From contig CAWFPJ010000015.1 in assembly GCA_963817515.1 (NCBI GenBank), forward strand, positions 1 to 64,000: DNA of 64,000 nucleotides, read 5' to 3'. Positions 27,708 through 38,193 of the stretch are shown in pieces (position 1 is the stretch's first letter; every line of letters begins with the position of its first letter). This DNA comes from DATMNI01 sp963817515 (GTDB lineage Bacteria > Acidobacteriota > Terriglobia > Bryobacterales > Bryobacteraceae). The position numbers and the translations under genes are program-made. Under the pieces are notes generated by a model, which did no database searches, was not told where the DNA came from, and worked only from the letters and a program-made list of their open reading frames with translations.

Positions 27708-29136
27708 ATGAAGAGATTTTTGACGCGTAGGCAGGCGTTGCAGGATGCCGCCATCGGGTTCGGAGCGATGGCAGTGAACTCCATGTTGCAACAGGAGCGG
27801 ATGTTTGCGGCGGAAGCGGCCCTGGCCAAAGAGCGGGTGTACGATCTGACGCCCAAGCCGCCGCATTTTGCCGCCAAGGCAAAGCGAGTCATCTTCATCT
27901 ACATCGGCGGCGGGCCGAGCACCATCGACATGTTCGATCCCAAGCCCGCGCTGCTGAAGTATGACGGCAAGCCGGCGCCGTTTGAGATCAAGGGGCGGGC
28001 GCTGAACGGCTCGCAGCAGATCATGGCCAGCCCGTGGAAATTCACCGACTGCGGGGAGAGCGGCCGCCAGGTCTCGGACCTGCTGCCGCATTTCCAGAAG
28101 GTGGTGGATAAGGTAACGTTCGTGCGCTCCATGACCACGGACCGCATCGACCATTCCACGGCGCAGTTCACCTTCGTCACCGGCCGCGGCTTCACCGGAT
28201 TCCCCGCCATCGGCTCATGGGTGAGCTATGCGCTTGGGCACCGAGAACCAGAACCTGCCGGCCTATATCGCGCTGGGCCAGGGCGCGACCATCGGCGACC
28301 GGGCGCATTCCTCGGCGTGGCTGCCGCCGGTGTACAACGGCACATCGATGCGTGCCGATCCGAAGACTCCGATTTTCGACATCAAGCGGCCGGAGAACAT
28401 GAGCCTGGATCAGCAGCGGCGGCTGCTGGACATGGTGGAAGGTCTGGATCGCGAGCACAAGATCCAATATCCGCTGGATCAGGATCTGGAATCGCGCATC
28501 GCCAACTATGAGTTAGCCGCGCGCATGCAGGTGGAAGCGCTGAAGGTGGCGGACCTGGACCAGGAGAGCGAGGCTACCAAGAAGCTCTATGGGATCGACG
28601 CCAAGGTGGGGGGCCCGTTCGGCCGGCTGTGCCTGATGGCGCGGCGCCTGGCGGAAAAGGACGTGCGCTTCGTCCAGGTGTACGGCGGCGGCGGCGGCAA
28701 CTGGGACACGCACAATAACATCGAGGGTCAGCTGCCGGGCCTGTGCGAGTATATCGACCAGGGCATGTCGGGGCTGCTGATCGACCTGGAGCAGCGCGGA
28801 ATGTTGAAGGACACGCTGGTGGTCTGGTCCGGCGAATTCGGGCGGCTGCCGACGATTGAGGCCAAGAACTCGAAACCCGGCCGCGACCACAATCCGTACG
28901 GCTTCAGCATGTGGATGGCGGGCGCGGGCCTGAAGCCCGGCTTCGACTACGGGCAGACCGATGAGTTGGGATATTCGGCGGCCCGGGACTTCAAGTGCGG
29001 CCACAGCGACATTCACGCCACGGTGCAGCACCTGCTGGGAATCGACTACCAGAAGAACACTTTCCCTTACGAAGGCCGCAACGAATCGCTGGTGGGCGTC
29101 ACCCCCGCCCGCGTTTTGAAGGACCTCTTCGCATAA
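27708..29136 (+). pseudogene. DUF1501 protein, frameshifted
   Basis: First part from ATG 27708: MKRFLTRRQALQDAAIGFGA (twin-arginine-like leader), then VIFIYIGGGPSTIDMFDPKP, the DUF1501 N-terminal hallmark. The frame breaks near 28234. Removing one T gives SYALGTENQNLPAYIALGQG and the rest of the domain (VVWSGEFGRLPTIEAKNSKPG, GRDHNPYGFSMWMAG) to 29136. Restored length is about 475 residues. The family resembles the alkaline-phosphatase/sulfatase fold and is nearly always paired with PSD1 proteins, as here. An intact paralogue lies at 49429-50802. Confidence 0.87.
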
Positions 29137-29164
29137 AGACCGTGGAGCGGCCTTCAGGCTGCCA

Positions 29165-29185
29165 TGCCCGGATTCAATCCGGGCA
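29165..29185. repeat. Intergenic hairpin (perfect 10-bp stem)
   Basis: Bases 29165-29174 pair with 29176-29185 around a single central base. The element lies between the DUF1501 stop and the AGGAGG of the next gene. There is no T-tract after it, so it is more like a repeat element than a terminator. Confidence 0.55.
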
Positions 29186-29202
29186 CAGATTAGGAGGTTT
29201 CG

Positions 29203-30006
29203 ATGCTACTACGCCGCTTCGCTATTGCAAGTCTGGCAGTGTGTTCCGCATCCGTGCTGGCCCTGTTGGTTAGTGCCGCGCCGCAGGATGACCGTGATGC
29301 CCGCTCCCGGGACTATGTGCAGTTTCTCGTCCTCCAGTTGAGTCAGTGGAGCAAGGAGTTCCCGCACCAGTTCTACCTTGCCATGATGCGGCCCCCGGTC
29401 GACGCTACCAAAATGTCTCCCACAGCTAAGTCCGGCGCCGGCGAGCTTGGTGATTCCATTGAACGGCTGACTGCCCTCAGTAATGCCAAGGACCTGATGA
29501 CTAATGCCGAGTTCCGGAACCAGTTGGAGAAGGCGTTGGCGGCATCGAAAGACATGAACCAAGCCATGTCCACCCAAAGGTTCCCGGCGCCGTTACAGAA
29601 CGATTGGGATCAGATACGGTCCACGTTGAACAACCTGGCGCGGATCTACAAAGTGGAGATGCTGGCTGTGCTGGAAGCTCCGGGAGGCGGCGGGCGTGGC
29701 GGCCGCGGCGGGCGTGGAGCCGCTGCCGGCGCTGGACAGCCAGCCGCGACAGGCGTCGTTGCCGGGGGTCTGGCGGGCTACATCGTCGATCAGTCCTGCG
29801 CTAAAAAAGGAAAAGGGATGTGGACCAACAACGAGTGCATCGCCAGGTGCGTCCGCGACGGCGACAAGATTGTTCTGGTAAGTGAGGATGGGAAGATCTA
29901 TCAGATCTCGAACCAGGATAAGATCACACCCGAGACCTACGGACAAGTGGTTACTCTGCTCGGCAAGACAGACGGAGACACCATCACGGTAGACAGTCTG
30001 AAGTAG
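29203..30006 (+). CDS. Secreted protein of unknown function with Gly/Arg-rich linker
   Basis: 267 residues with a clear AGGAGG ribosome site and a signal peptide (LAVCSASVLALLVSAAP). Residues 30-155 are helical (MTNAEFRNQLEKALAASKDM). A linker GGGGRGGRGGRGAAAGAG (about 160-180) joins this to a C-terminal beta-rich domain of about 80 residues (GYIVDQSCAKKGKGMWTNN, ECIARCVRDGDKIVLVSEDG). The C-terminal domain, with three cysteines and a final TVDSL, resembles small OB-fold-like exported domains common in acidobacteria, but I cannot name it with confidence. It follows the PSD1-DUF1501 pair. Confidence 0.6.
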   Translation: MLLRRFAIASLAVCSASVLALLVSAAPQDDRDARSRDYVQFLVLQLSQWSKEFPHQFYLAMMRPPVDATKMSPTAKSGAGELGDSIERLTALSNAKDLMTNAEFRNQLEKALAASKDMNQAMSTQRFPAPLQNDWDQIRSTLNNLARIYKVEMLAVLEAPGGGGRGGRGGRGAAAGAGQPAATGVVAGGLAGYIVDQSCAKKGKGMWTNNECIARCVRDGDKIVLVSEDGKIYQISNQDKITPETYGQVVTLLGKTDGDTITVDSLK

Positions 30007-30007
30007 G

Positions 30008-30042
30008 GCAGGATGGTATCCTGCGCGCCGATTGGAAATCGG
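30008..30042. repeat. Two adjacent short hairpins
   Basis: A 7-bp stem with a 3-base loop (30008-30014 with 30018-30024) and a 6-bp stem (30028-30033 with 30037-30042). They follow the stop at 30006. No U-run follows, so this is probably a repeat unit, although weak termination is possible. The remaining bases to 30182 hold no gene. Confidence 0.5.
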
Positions 30043-30182
30043 TGCAAAACTCTTAGAGGTCTTTATAACTTAGAGGTTAGTTCCGCCAGCAACTTGCTTC
30101 TGCTGGTATATTACAAATTACTGTATCGCCTCTGGGCTTTTTTCAGCCATCATTCTTCTGGGAAAAAGGAGAACCCAAGGGC

Positions 30183-33100
30183 ATGCGACGCTTCAATGGA
30201 CTCTGTTGTCTGTTATTGCTGATCTCCGGCACCATAGGTTTGCGCGGCCAGCAAGGGACCAGCACGATACTTGGCGTGGTATTGGATCCGGCTGAGGCCA
30301 ACGTTCCGAATGCTGTGCTGCATCTGACCGAACAGGCCACCGGCACTGTTCATGACCTTGTAACTCCAGCCACCGGATTGTTCCGGTTCATCGACTTGCC
30401 GCCCGGCAAGTATTCGCTTCGAGTTCAATCCCAGGGTTTCAAAGTTTACGAACTAAACGGCGTCGAGCTTGCCAGCTCCGAAACGCGCGATTTGGGAAAG
30501 ATCGTGCTGCAAGTCGGCGGCGTGACTGAATCGGTTCTGGTGAACGCGCAATCTACTCCCGTGCAGACTGCCTCGAGCGAGCGCAGCGCCTCCGTCCTGC
30601 CACAGCAGCTGCAGGACCTGTCGCTGAAGGGCCGCGATCCGTTTGGCATGATGCAGCTACTGCCGGGCGTCATCGATAACATGGTCGGAACCAGGGATCT
30701 AGAAAACGCCTATTCAATGGGCAACATATCGATCAACGGCATGTCCCCGCAGGCTATCAACGTGGCTATCGATGGCGTTACCGAGATGGATGAGGGTGGC
30801 AACTACACCGCCTTCGTCTCGCCCAATATGGACTCCATTGCGGAGATGCGCGTTCTGACCAACGGCTACCAGGCCGAGTACGGCCGGCAGTCTGGCGGCA
30901 CCATCAACGTGATCACCAAAAGCGGCGGCAGGGATTTCCATGGTTCGGGCCACTGGGACCACCGTCATGAAGACTTGAACGCCAACAACTTCTTCAACAA
31001 CCGCCAGGGCATCCAGAGACCGCTGTACCGGTATATGATCGCGGGCTATAGCCTGGGCGGCCCTATCTATATTCCGCGCAAATGGAATACCGATAAACAC
31101 CGCCTGTTCTTCTTCGTTTCCCAGGAATTCACTCAGATCGCGCAGCCGACCAGCACCGTCACCGCCAATATGCCAACCGCCGCCGAACGGACTGGCGACT
31201 TTTCGAACACGCGCAACGCGGCCGGCCAGATCATCACCATCATGAACCCCAATACGGGCGCGCCGTTCCCGGGCAACATCGTTCCCAAGAACCTGATCGA
31301 CCCCACTGGCTCGGCGCTGCTAAATCTGCTGCCGTTGCCCAACGGATATGTGAACCCTTCTCCGGGCCAGCAGTACACGGCTAACTTCCTCGCCAGCGCC
31401 ACGCCGCCCTATAACCGCCGCAATACCATGTTCCGCTTCGATTCCAGCATCACCCGCAAGCTGTCGATGTATTACCGCTACGGTGGAGACGTAGACAACC
31501 AATACTACGAATTCGTGGTGGCTCCGGGCGTGGGCACCAACGTCCGGTTCCTGCCTGGCTACATCCACGGCATTCATCTCACTTACACCGCCAGCCCGAC
31601 CCTGGTGAATGAAATGCTGTTTGGCGTTGGCCACGACAACTACGGCTTCTACCACACCACTCCGGACTCGCAGTGGTTCCGCGGCAGCAGCCTGAATCCG
31701 CCTACGCTGCGGCCTTTCCCTACGGGCCCCGAGTATGAAAACTACTTGCCCTGCGCCACCTTCGCCGGCGGCCAGGCCTCCAACCCCGCCTACTTCACTC
31801 CCGGCGGCCAGCAAAGCCCCGGTCCGGGTTGCAATCTCACTCCCTACAAGAACTTCAACGATAACTATGTGTTTCAGGACGATGTAACCAAGATCGTTGG
31901 CTCCCACAGCTTCAAGGCCGGCGTTTTCTGGGAGTTTAACTCCAAGGTTGAACCATCGGCCGGCAGCACCTATTATGGGAGCTTCAACTTCGGCAGCTCC
32001 ACCAACAACCCGCTGGACACTAACTACGGTTATGCCAACGCGCTGCTGGGCATCTACCAGACCTATCAGGAAGCCACCAACCGCGCCGTGCCGAATGTAA
32101 ACTGGACGGAGCTCGACTGGTATGTGCAAGATAGCTGGCGTGTTTCCAAACGTCTTACTATCGATTACGGCCTGCGCTTTGTCCACGAGGGTACAGTGAC
32201 TGACAATTCCAAGACTTACTCCGACTTCTATACGCAGCTCTGGAATGCCGGGCAGAAGCCGATCCTGTACCAGCAAGGTTCGGCGGCTGGCAAATCGGCC
32301 GCTCTCAATCCCCTGACGGGCCAGACCACCTATGCTTCGTTAATCGGCACCATTATTCCCGGCTCGGGAAATCCGGTAGACGGCATGAACATCGACGGCC
32401 TCACAGGCAAGGGTGACTTTTATACTTTCCCGCGCGTGGTTCTGGCCCCGCGTCTGGGCTTCGCCTGGGACCCCACCGGTACCGGCAAGATGGCCATCCG
32501 CGCCGCCGCCGGCATCTTCTACAACCGCACCACCACCAGCGTGCCAGGCAGCGGCGCAGCGCCCGTCGTCTACACGCCGATTCTCTACTACAGCACGATC
32601 GCCGGTATTCCGCAGGCCGCGGCGTCGGCGGCGCTTTCACCAACCGCCGCCAGCGCCATCTATGGCAATCAGCCGATCGAGCGCACGCATGAGTTCAACC
32701 TCACCATCCAGCGCGATATCGGCTTCAACACCGTTGTCGATGTAGGTTATGTGGGTAACTTCGACCGGCATGCCTCGGGCGCCGCCGTCCCTGGCTCGAA
32801 CACCGCCTTTGCCACTCAGTTGAACCCTCTCCCGTACCAGGTTTATGCCAATCCGTCGACACTCTTCAACAACACCGAAATTAACGCCAACCTGCTCCGT
32901 CCGGCCTATCCCGGTATGGGCGCGATCAGTTACACTTCCTATGCTTACTCGGCCGTGAACTATAACGCTCTACAGGCGTCGGCGCAGCACCGCCTGACGC
33001 GCGGCCTGGCATTCGGAGTGGCTTACACCTTCTCCAAAGCGCTCGGCGTACAGGGCTTGGATCCGTACACGAATCAGCGCCAGTGGTATTACGGTCCGCT

Positions 33101-33686
33101 GCAACAGGATCGCAGCCAACTGATGAGCTGGAACTTCGCTTACACGCTTCCGGCGCCGCCGCACAGCATGAAGGCGCTTCACGCCGTGCTCGGGAACTGG
33201 ACGCTTTCCGGCATCGGCATCGTGACCACCGGCGCGCCCACCACGCCGACCTGTAGTTCGACGGCCGCCTTCCCCTACTCCGATCCTTCGCTGACCGGCA
33301 TCGGGACCAACAGCATCTCCGGCGTTCGCTGCCAGGAGGTTGCCAATCCTAAGAACTTCACGCAGGATTTCTACAACAACTTCAACACCGCGGCGTTCGG
33401 CCTGGCGCCGGTCGGCACTTTCGGCAACATAGGCGTAGGGATCCTGCGCCAGCCGACCTGGTGGAACCTCGATACCGCGCTCGACAGGAAGATCGCAATC
33501 AAGGAACGCATGGCGCTGCGCTTACGCTTCCAGGCGTTCAACGTCTTCAACCACACGGAGTTCAATAAGATTGGCACGACCTTCCAGTGGAACGCCGCCA
33601 ACGTCAATCTGAGCACGACCAGCGGACAGTTCACCGGCACCCAGCCGGCGCGGCAGATGGCACTTACCGCCAGACTCGAATTCTGA
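30183..33686 (+). CDS. TonB-dependent receptor with carboxypeptidase-like regulatory domain
   Basis: 1167 residues, intact. A signal peptide (CCLLLLISGTIGLRGQ) is followed by a CarboxypepD_reg-like domain at about 25-110 (GVVLDPAEANVPNAVLHLTE, GLFRFIDLPPGKYSLRVQ). A plug domain at about 120-240 (GNISINGMSPQAINVAIDG, GQSGGTINVITKSG-like text) leads into a long beta-barrel ending in the aromatic residue Phe (MALTARLEF). This is the acidobacterial Oar/SusC-like architecture for uptake of large ligands across the outer membrane. The substrate is unknown, and no SusD-like gene is adjacent. Confidence 0.92.
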   Translation: MRRFNGLCCLLLLISGTIGLRGQQGTSTILGVVLDPAEANVPNAVLHLTEQATGTVHDLVTPATGLFRFIDLPPGKYSLRVQSQGFKVYELNGVELASSETRDLGKIVLQVGGVTESVLVNAQSTPVQTASSERSASVLPQQLQDLSLKGRDPFGMMQLLPGVIDNMVGTRDLENAYSMGNISINGMSPQAINVAIDGVTEMDEGGNYTAFVSPNMDSIAEMRVLTNGYQAEYGRQSGGTINVITKSGGRDFHGSGHWDHRHEDLNANNFFNNRQGIQRPLYRYMIAGYSLGGPIYIPRKWNTDKHRLFFFVSQEFTQIAQPTSTVTANMPTAAERTGDFSNTRNAAGQIITIMNPNTGAPFPGNIVPKNLIDPTGSALLNLLPLPNGYVNPSPGQQYTANFLASATPPYNRRNTMFRFDSSITRKLSMYYRYGGDVDNQYYEFVVAPGVGTNVRFLPGYIHGIHLTYTASPTLVNEMLFGVGHDNYGFYHTTPDSQWFRGSSLNPPTLRPFPTGPEYENYLPCATFAGGQASNPAYFTPGGQQSPGPGCNLTPYKNFNDNYVFQDDVTKIVGSHSFKAGVFWEFNSKVEPSAGSTYYGSFNFGSSTNNPLDTNYGYANALLGIYQTYQEATNRAVPNVNWTELDWYVQDSWRVSKRLTIDYGLRFVHEGTVTDNSKTYSDFYTQLWNAGQKPILYQQGSAAGKSAALNPLTGQTTYASLIGTIIPGSGNPVDGMNIDGLTGKGDFYTFPRVVLAPRLGFAWDPTGTGKMAIRAAAGIFYNRTTTSVPGSGAAPVVYTPILYYSTIAGIPQAAASAALSPTAASAIYGNQPIERTHEFNLTIQRDIGFNTVVDVGYVGNFDRHASGAAVPGSNTAFATQLNPLPYQVYANPSTLFNNTEINANLLRPAYPGMGAISYTSYAYSAVNYNALQASAQHRLTRGLAFGVAYTFSKALGVQGLDPYTNQRQWYYGPLQQDRSQLMSWNFAYTLPAPPHSMKALHAVLGNWTLSGIGIVTTGAPTTPTCSSTAAFPYSDPSLTGIGTNSISGVRCQEVANPKNFTQDFYNNFNTAAFGLAPVGTFGNIGVGILRQPTWWNLDTALDRKIAIKERMALRLRFQAFNVFNHTEFNKIGTTFQWNAANVNLSTTSGQFTGTQPARQMALTARLEF

Positions 33687-33690
33687 AGCC

Positions 33691-34638
33691 TTACTTGGCC
33701 TCAAACAGCACGGCGGCCGACATAGGAGACGGCAGCCCGTCCGCGGTGTGGTCTTCCATCAATTCGACACGGGTACCGTCGGGGTCATAAAAATTCCCCT
33801 GATACCTGTGATTCTGGCCGACGTGGCTTTCGACCTCTCGCTTATAATCCTTGAACGCCGGCTTGGCCTTGATCATCACGATCGCCTTCGCCATATCCGG
33901 CACTTCGAGCGCGATGTGATACGGGCCTTTGCGCTCGCCGAAGGGCTGAAGCGGACGCCGCGACAAATGCCATTCGATGTAGTCATCGCCGTTGGGAACT
34001 TTCAAATTCGACAGCGTGGCCATGGTGGCATCGCCGGTTGGACTGTTGGCGCGCCAGAATTCTCGGAAGCCGAGGGTTTCAATATACAGTTTCGCGGTCT
34101 CCGGTTTGCTCACCGGCAGCCCGACGTGCAACAGGCGCCGGGAGACGCGCTCGTCCGACAGGTGTTTGCCAACACCCTGCACGCTCAGGCTCTCAGGGGT
34201 GTACTGCATCACCTCGAAGGCATTGTCGTCCGGGTCCGCCATATGAAAGGCCAGGTTGTAAGTGGGGCCTTTGCTCGCCGGCTTGTCGGGAACTTTGTAG
34301 CCTTGCGATTTCAGATAGAGGCGAAATGCTTCGGCATCATCGGTCTCGAGCGCATAGTCCACGAATCGCTGGTCTTCGGGTTTGGATTCCGGCAGCAACA
34401 CGATGTACTGCCGGTCGTTCACTTTGAAGAAGACCGCGTGGTTGACTGTGAAGGCTTCTTGAAATCCCAGAAGGTCGCCGTAGAAATGGCGCGAAGCTTC
34501 CAGGCTATGCACGCGGACCGCAATGTGCGTCAGTCCGACGATGCGCGGGCGCTTGGTTTCCGCGGCCGCGGCCAGAAACGCTGTCAGTACCGTGACGCAG
34601 AATGCCAAAAGTACAGTGGCGAAAATAAGCTTCTTCAT
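33691..34638 (-). CDS. Secreted protein with two VOC (glyoxalase-type) domains
   Basis: 315 residues from ATG 34638 (MKKLIFATVLLAFCVTVLTA, signal peptide). Two vicinal-oxygen-chelate modules follow: residues about 40-165 (LTHIAVRVHSLEASRHFYGD, DPDDNAFEVMQYTPES) and about 180-305 (RLLHVGLPVSKPETAKLYIE, YHIALEVPDMAKAI, FYDPDGTRVELMEDH). The metal-ligand positions His and Glu are present in both halves. This layout fits extradiol-dioxygenase or glyoxalase relatives, but VOC proteins with export signals have no assigned reaction. It is convergent with the TonB gene (4-base gap). Confidence 0.82.
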   Translation of the reverse strand: MKKLIFATVLLAFCVTVLTAFLAAAAETKRPRIVGLTHIAVRVHSLEASRHFYGDLLGFQEAFTVNHAVFFKVNDRQYIVLLPESKPEDQRFVDYALETDDAEAFRLYLKSQGYKVPDKPASKGPTYNLAFHMADPDDNAFEVMQYTPESLSVQGVGKHLSDERVSRRLLHVGLPVSKPETAKLYIETLGFREFWRANSPTGDATMATLSNLKVPNGDDYIEWHLSRRPLQPFGERKGPYHIALEVPDMAKAIVMIKAKPAFKDYKREVESHVGQNHRYQGNFYDPDGTRVELMEDHTADGLPSPMSAAVLFEAK

Positions 34639-34661
34639 GTGGGGCAACCTCAATCGGCGGA

Positions 34662-37600
34662 TCAAAAACTAATCCTCATCATAAAACGGAACTGGCGCTC
34701 GTCAATGCCATCCCGCCCGGTGTTGGCCACTGCCTGGATCTGGGCGAACCCGGCCAGGTCCTTCACCGTGCCATCCGGGTTCTTAACCAGGTTGGAGACG
34801 TTGCCTCCCGGGTTGGCGAAATGCGGCGTGTTGGTGAAATTGAAGGCTTCGGCGCGGAATTGAATACTGTACTTCTCCTTCACCTTAAAAACGCGGGTCA
34901 GCCCCAGGTCCATATTGACTTCGCCCGGACCCCGCATGGAGTTGGCGCCCGCGTTCCCAAAACGCGCCGTCGTGATGGCGGCGAAAGCCAGGGGATCGAA
35001 ATACGCCCCGCCCACGCTTCCCAGAATCTGAGCGTTGGCCTTCACCTGGTCGGCTTGCTGCGTGGCTCCCGGCATATTCAGCGAAGTGCTGGAAGCCGTC
35101 ACCGAGAAAGGCAGCCCACTATAGAAGACTGCCAGGCTATTGAGAGCCCAACCGCCCAGAATCGCCGAACCGGCCCGGCTGCTGGCGAGCCAGGGCTTTC
35201 CCTTACCGAAGGGAAGCTCCCAGGCGCCGTCGATCGTGACCACATGCGTGCGGTCGCTACCTTGGACAGGCCTGGAATCCAGGTATTGATAAAGCAAAGC
35301 GTCAGTCGGATAGTTGGGACTCTCCGCTTTAGCCCACGTCCAGTTGACCCCGAGTTGCAGCCCCTGCGCGAAGCGGCGCTTCAAACTGGACTGCAGCGAG
35401 TTGTAAGAGATGGTGCCTCTTGGAGTGAAGAGGCTCACGTTCGAGGTCCGGCCTTCAGACAGGAAAAACGGCTGGCCACTCTGGCCGGCGCCGATGAATT
35501 GGCCGGCATTGAGGTTAAGGGTTGCGCCCGCGTCCTGGGTCATGGCGCGCACAGTGCGGCTGGCCACGTAGCCTGTAGAGGCGCTGAACCCAGACCGCAG
35601 TTCCTTCTGCAGAGTAATGTTCCAGGACTGGATATAAGGCCATGGGAAATTCTTAGGCAATACCGACATGTTCACGTTGTTGGGGGCCACCAGGTGTCCG
35701 TTGGTGAGTGTCGGCAGCGTAATCGCGGGTATGCCTTGCGATAGCGGGGCATACCAGCTGAGCGAGTTCGGAGAGGGGTAGGTCGGGCTAATTGTGGTTG
35801 GATACAGGCTCAGCACTGAGCGTCCCAGAGAGAACGGTATTTCATTGATGCCATAGCCGGCGCGGACCACAAAAGTGTCGGACAGCCGGTACGCCAGGCC
35901 CAGGCGCGGCGAGAACAGCCTCTTGGGCATCGTGATACCGCAGTTGACGGGCACCTCGCCGGCACCGCAAACGTTGACCTGATTCGCGGCGATGTCATAG
36001 GTCCCGATGCCTCGGGTCCTGGCGTTCGGGAAACCGTAATAGTCCCAGCGCAATCCCAAAGACGCCGTCAGCTTGCGCGAGATGGTCCAGCGGTCCCGGA
36101 TATAAGCGCTGAACCAGTGCTGGTTGATGGGCTCGGCCGGCGGATTGGAGTAGACCACCGTCTGGTTCGCGCTGGTCACCAGGCCCAGCAGAAACGTGGC
36201 ATAGCTGTTGAACTGGTTACCCGACGGCCCTCCCGAAATCTGGGTTGGTCCGGTGCCGAAGGTGAAGCTGCCCTGGGCATTCGCGGGCTGCAGGTTATTG
36301 ATATACTGCTGTTGGATTTCAGTCCCGAAGCGCAGGTCGTGCGAACCATGAATCCAGTTCATGTTCAGGACTTCCTGATGCTGCGCATTGTCGCGATAGT
36401 AGGGGAAGCCGCCTGTCTGGCTGCCGGCTGTTCCGAACAGGCCGTAGCCCGTGACGCTGAACCAGGGCATCCCGCTCTGATACCGGTTGGGTCCGTTGGT
36501 GCCCGGGTATCCCGAGCTGCTGGCCAATGTTCTTGCCGATATCGTTCGGCTCCACCGCCGTGTTGTCATTCTCCCAGGCGAAGTAGCCGTCCACGATGAA
36601 GTTGGGCTTGATCACATAGGTGGCGCTGGCAGTCAGGCTATATGTCGAACCTTGCGCCGTACCGGGCTGGCCGCCCTGGGGGTTGATGTCGATGCCGCCG
36701 GCCGCGCCAAAAACAGGCGGGTCATATTCGGTGAACCTGAGCATGCTGAAACGGGCGAACGCCGTCAGCTTCGTGGTGGGGTTCCAGTTGATCTTGCTGT
36801 CGCCCCGCTCGCGTCCAAACGTATAGACGCCGCTGCCGTCGTAGTTATTCGTCAATGGATTTCCCGGAACGTTGGGAAGGGGCAGCAGGTTCGAGATCTT
36901 GAGCGCAATCGGATCCATGCGTGCCACCGGAATTTGGTTGCCCGGGAATGGCGTACGGCCGGCGCCGGCAGCAGTGCCGGACGTTGGATCGTAGATCGGG
37001 GTCCCCGACGCGGACATGTCGCCACTCTTGATGGCGGCGGTTGGCGCCGTTTGCAGCGTGTGGGCGTACTCGTGATCGCGATTGCCTTCATAGCTCAGGA
37101 AGTAGAAAAGCTTATCCTTGATGATCTTTCCGCCGCCGGCGCCGCCGAACTCGTGATAAACCAGTTTGCCCTTTTTCTGGTTCGAGGGCAGGAAAAACGG
37201 CCGCGCCTTCAGGTCGTTGTCGGTATGGCTTTCGAAGGCCGCCCCGTGCAATTGGTTGGCCCCGCTCTTGGTCTGCACGCCGATGTTGGCGCCGCCCGTA
37301 AAGCCGGTCTCGGCATCGAAACTGTTGGTGGACACATTCACAGTGGCGATAGATTCGAGCGTAGGCACCATGGCTACGATGTCCGGCAGCCAGACATTCA
37401 TGGTGGTGGCGCCGTCGATTCTTGTGTTGTTCTGGTAGTGGTCGCCGCCATTGACGGCGAAGTACAAAGCACGCGAAGGATTAGTCCCCACCGAGTGGTT
37501 GTTGGTCGGCGGCGTAAAGCCCGGCATGGTGGAAAGCAGGCTTTGGTAATTGCGGCCCACCGGCACCGGAATCTTGCTCAGATCCGCGGTGTTGAGTTCG

Positions 37601-38019
37601 TGCCGCACTTCAGCACTGTCGGTCTGCAACGTGGCAGCGGCGGCCTCCACGCTCACCGTCTCGGTTACTCCTCCCACTCTTAACGTCACATCCACGCGGG
37701 CCACATTATCGGCAGTGACGGTGATTCCGGTCTGCAGGTAGGTCGCGAAGCCGGTCTTCGAGACCCTCAACCGATACGTCCCAGGCTGCACCGTGGCGAA
37801 GTCATAGCTGCCTACCGAGCTGGTGGTGGCCTCGCGGACTTGCCCGGTATCCACACCGGTCAGCGTGACGCCGGCGTCAGCGACCACAGCATCGCTGCTG
37901 TCCTTTACATTACCCACCACTGAGCCGTTGAGCGCTTGCGCGTTGGCCGTCTGATGAATGAACAACGCCAGCAAGATTACCGGATTCTCAAACACCCTTT
38001 GAAGAATTCGTCTGAACAC
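34662..38019 (-). pseudogene. TonB-dependent receptor with carboxypeptidase-like regulatory domain, frameshifted
   Basis: Two overlapping frames form one receptor of about 1118 residues. The first (38019 to about 36509) starts at GTG 38019 after GGGAGGGG. It has a signal peptide (FENPVILLALFIHQTANA), a regulatory domain (GVTLTGVDTGQVREATTSS) and a plug with VPVGRNYQSLLSTMPGFTPP. The second (about 36509 to 34662) carries the barrel and ends with the aromatic strand RQFRFMMRISF. Removing one base near 36509 joins them as GQQLG-YPGTNGPN. The winged-helix regulator at 38194 is divergent from it and is a plausible controller. Without repair the barrel would be truncated and non-functional. Confidence 0.87.
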
Positions 38020-38127
38020 ATCCCCTCCCTTTGCCAGACACAAATCGGCTTGTGGAATACATTGTGTCATTTCCATGAGCCGTGCAAGTATCTAGAGGCG
38101 TGTTACGTACTGTTACCGCCGGTTTTT

Positions 38128-38141
38128 GGGCTTGCAAGCCC
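38128..38141. promoter_or_regulatory. Palindrome in divergent promoter region
   Basis: GGGCTTGCAAGCCC is a perfect 14-bp palindrome in the 174-bp space between the divergent TonB receptor and winged-helix regulator genes. A second dyad-like sequence (GGCGTGTTAC...TGTTACCGCC, 38097-38120) lies next to it. Either could be the operator of the adjacent regulator; this is inferred from position only. Confidence 0.35.
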
Positions 38142-38193
38142 GGTGGAAGTGTTGCAGAATGGCTAACGAGCTCGCCGGGCGGTGAGCTGACGG

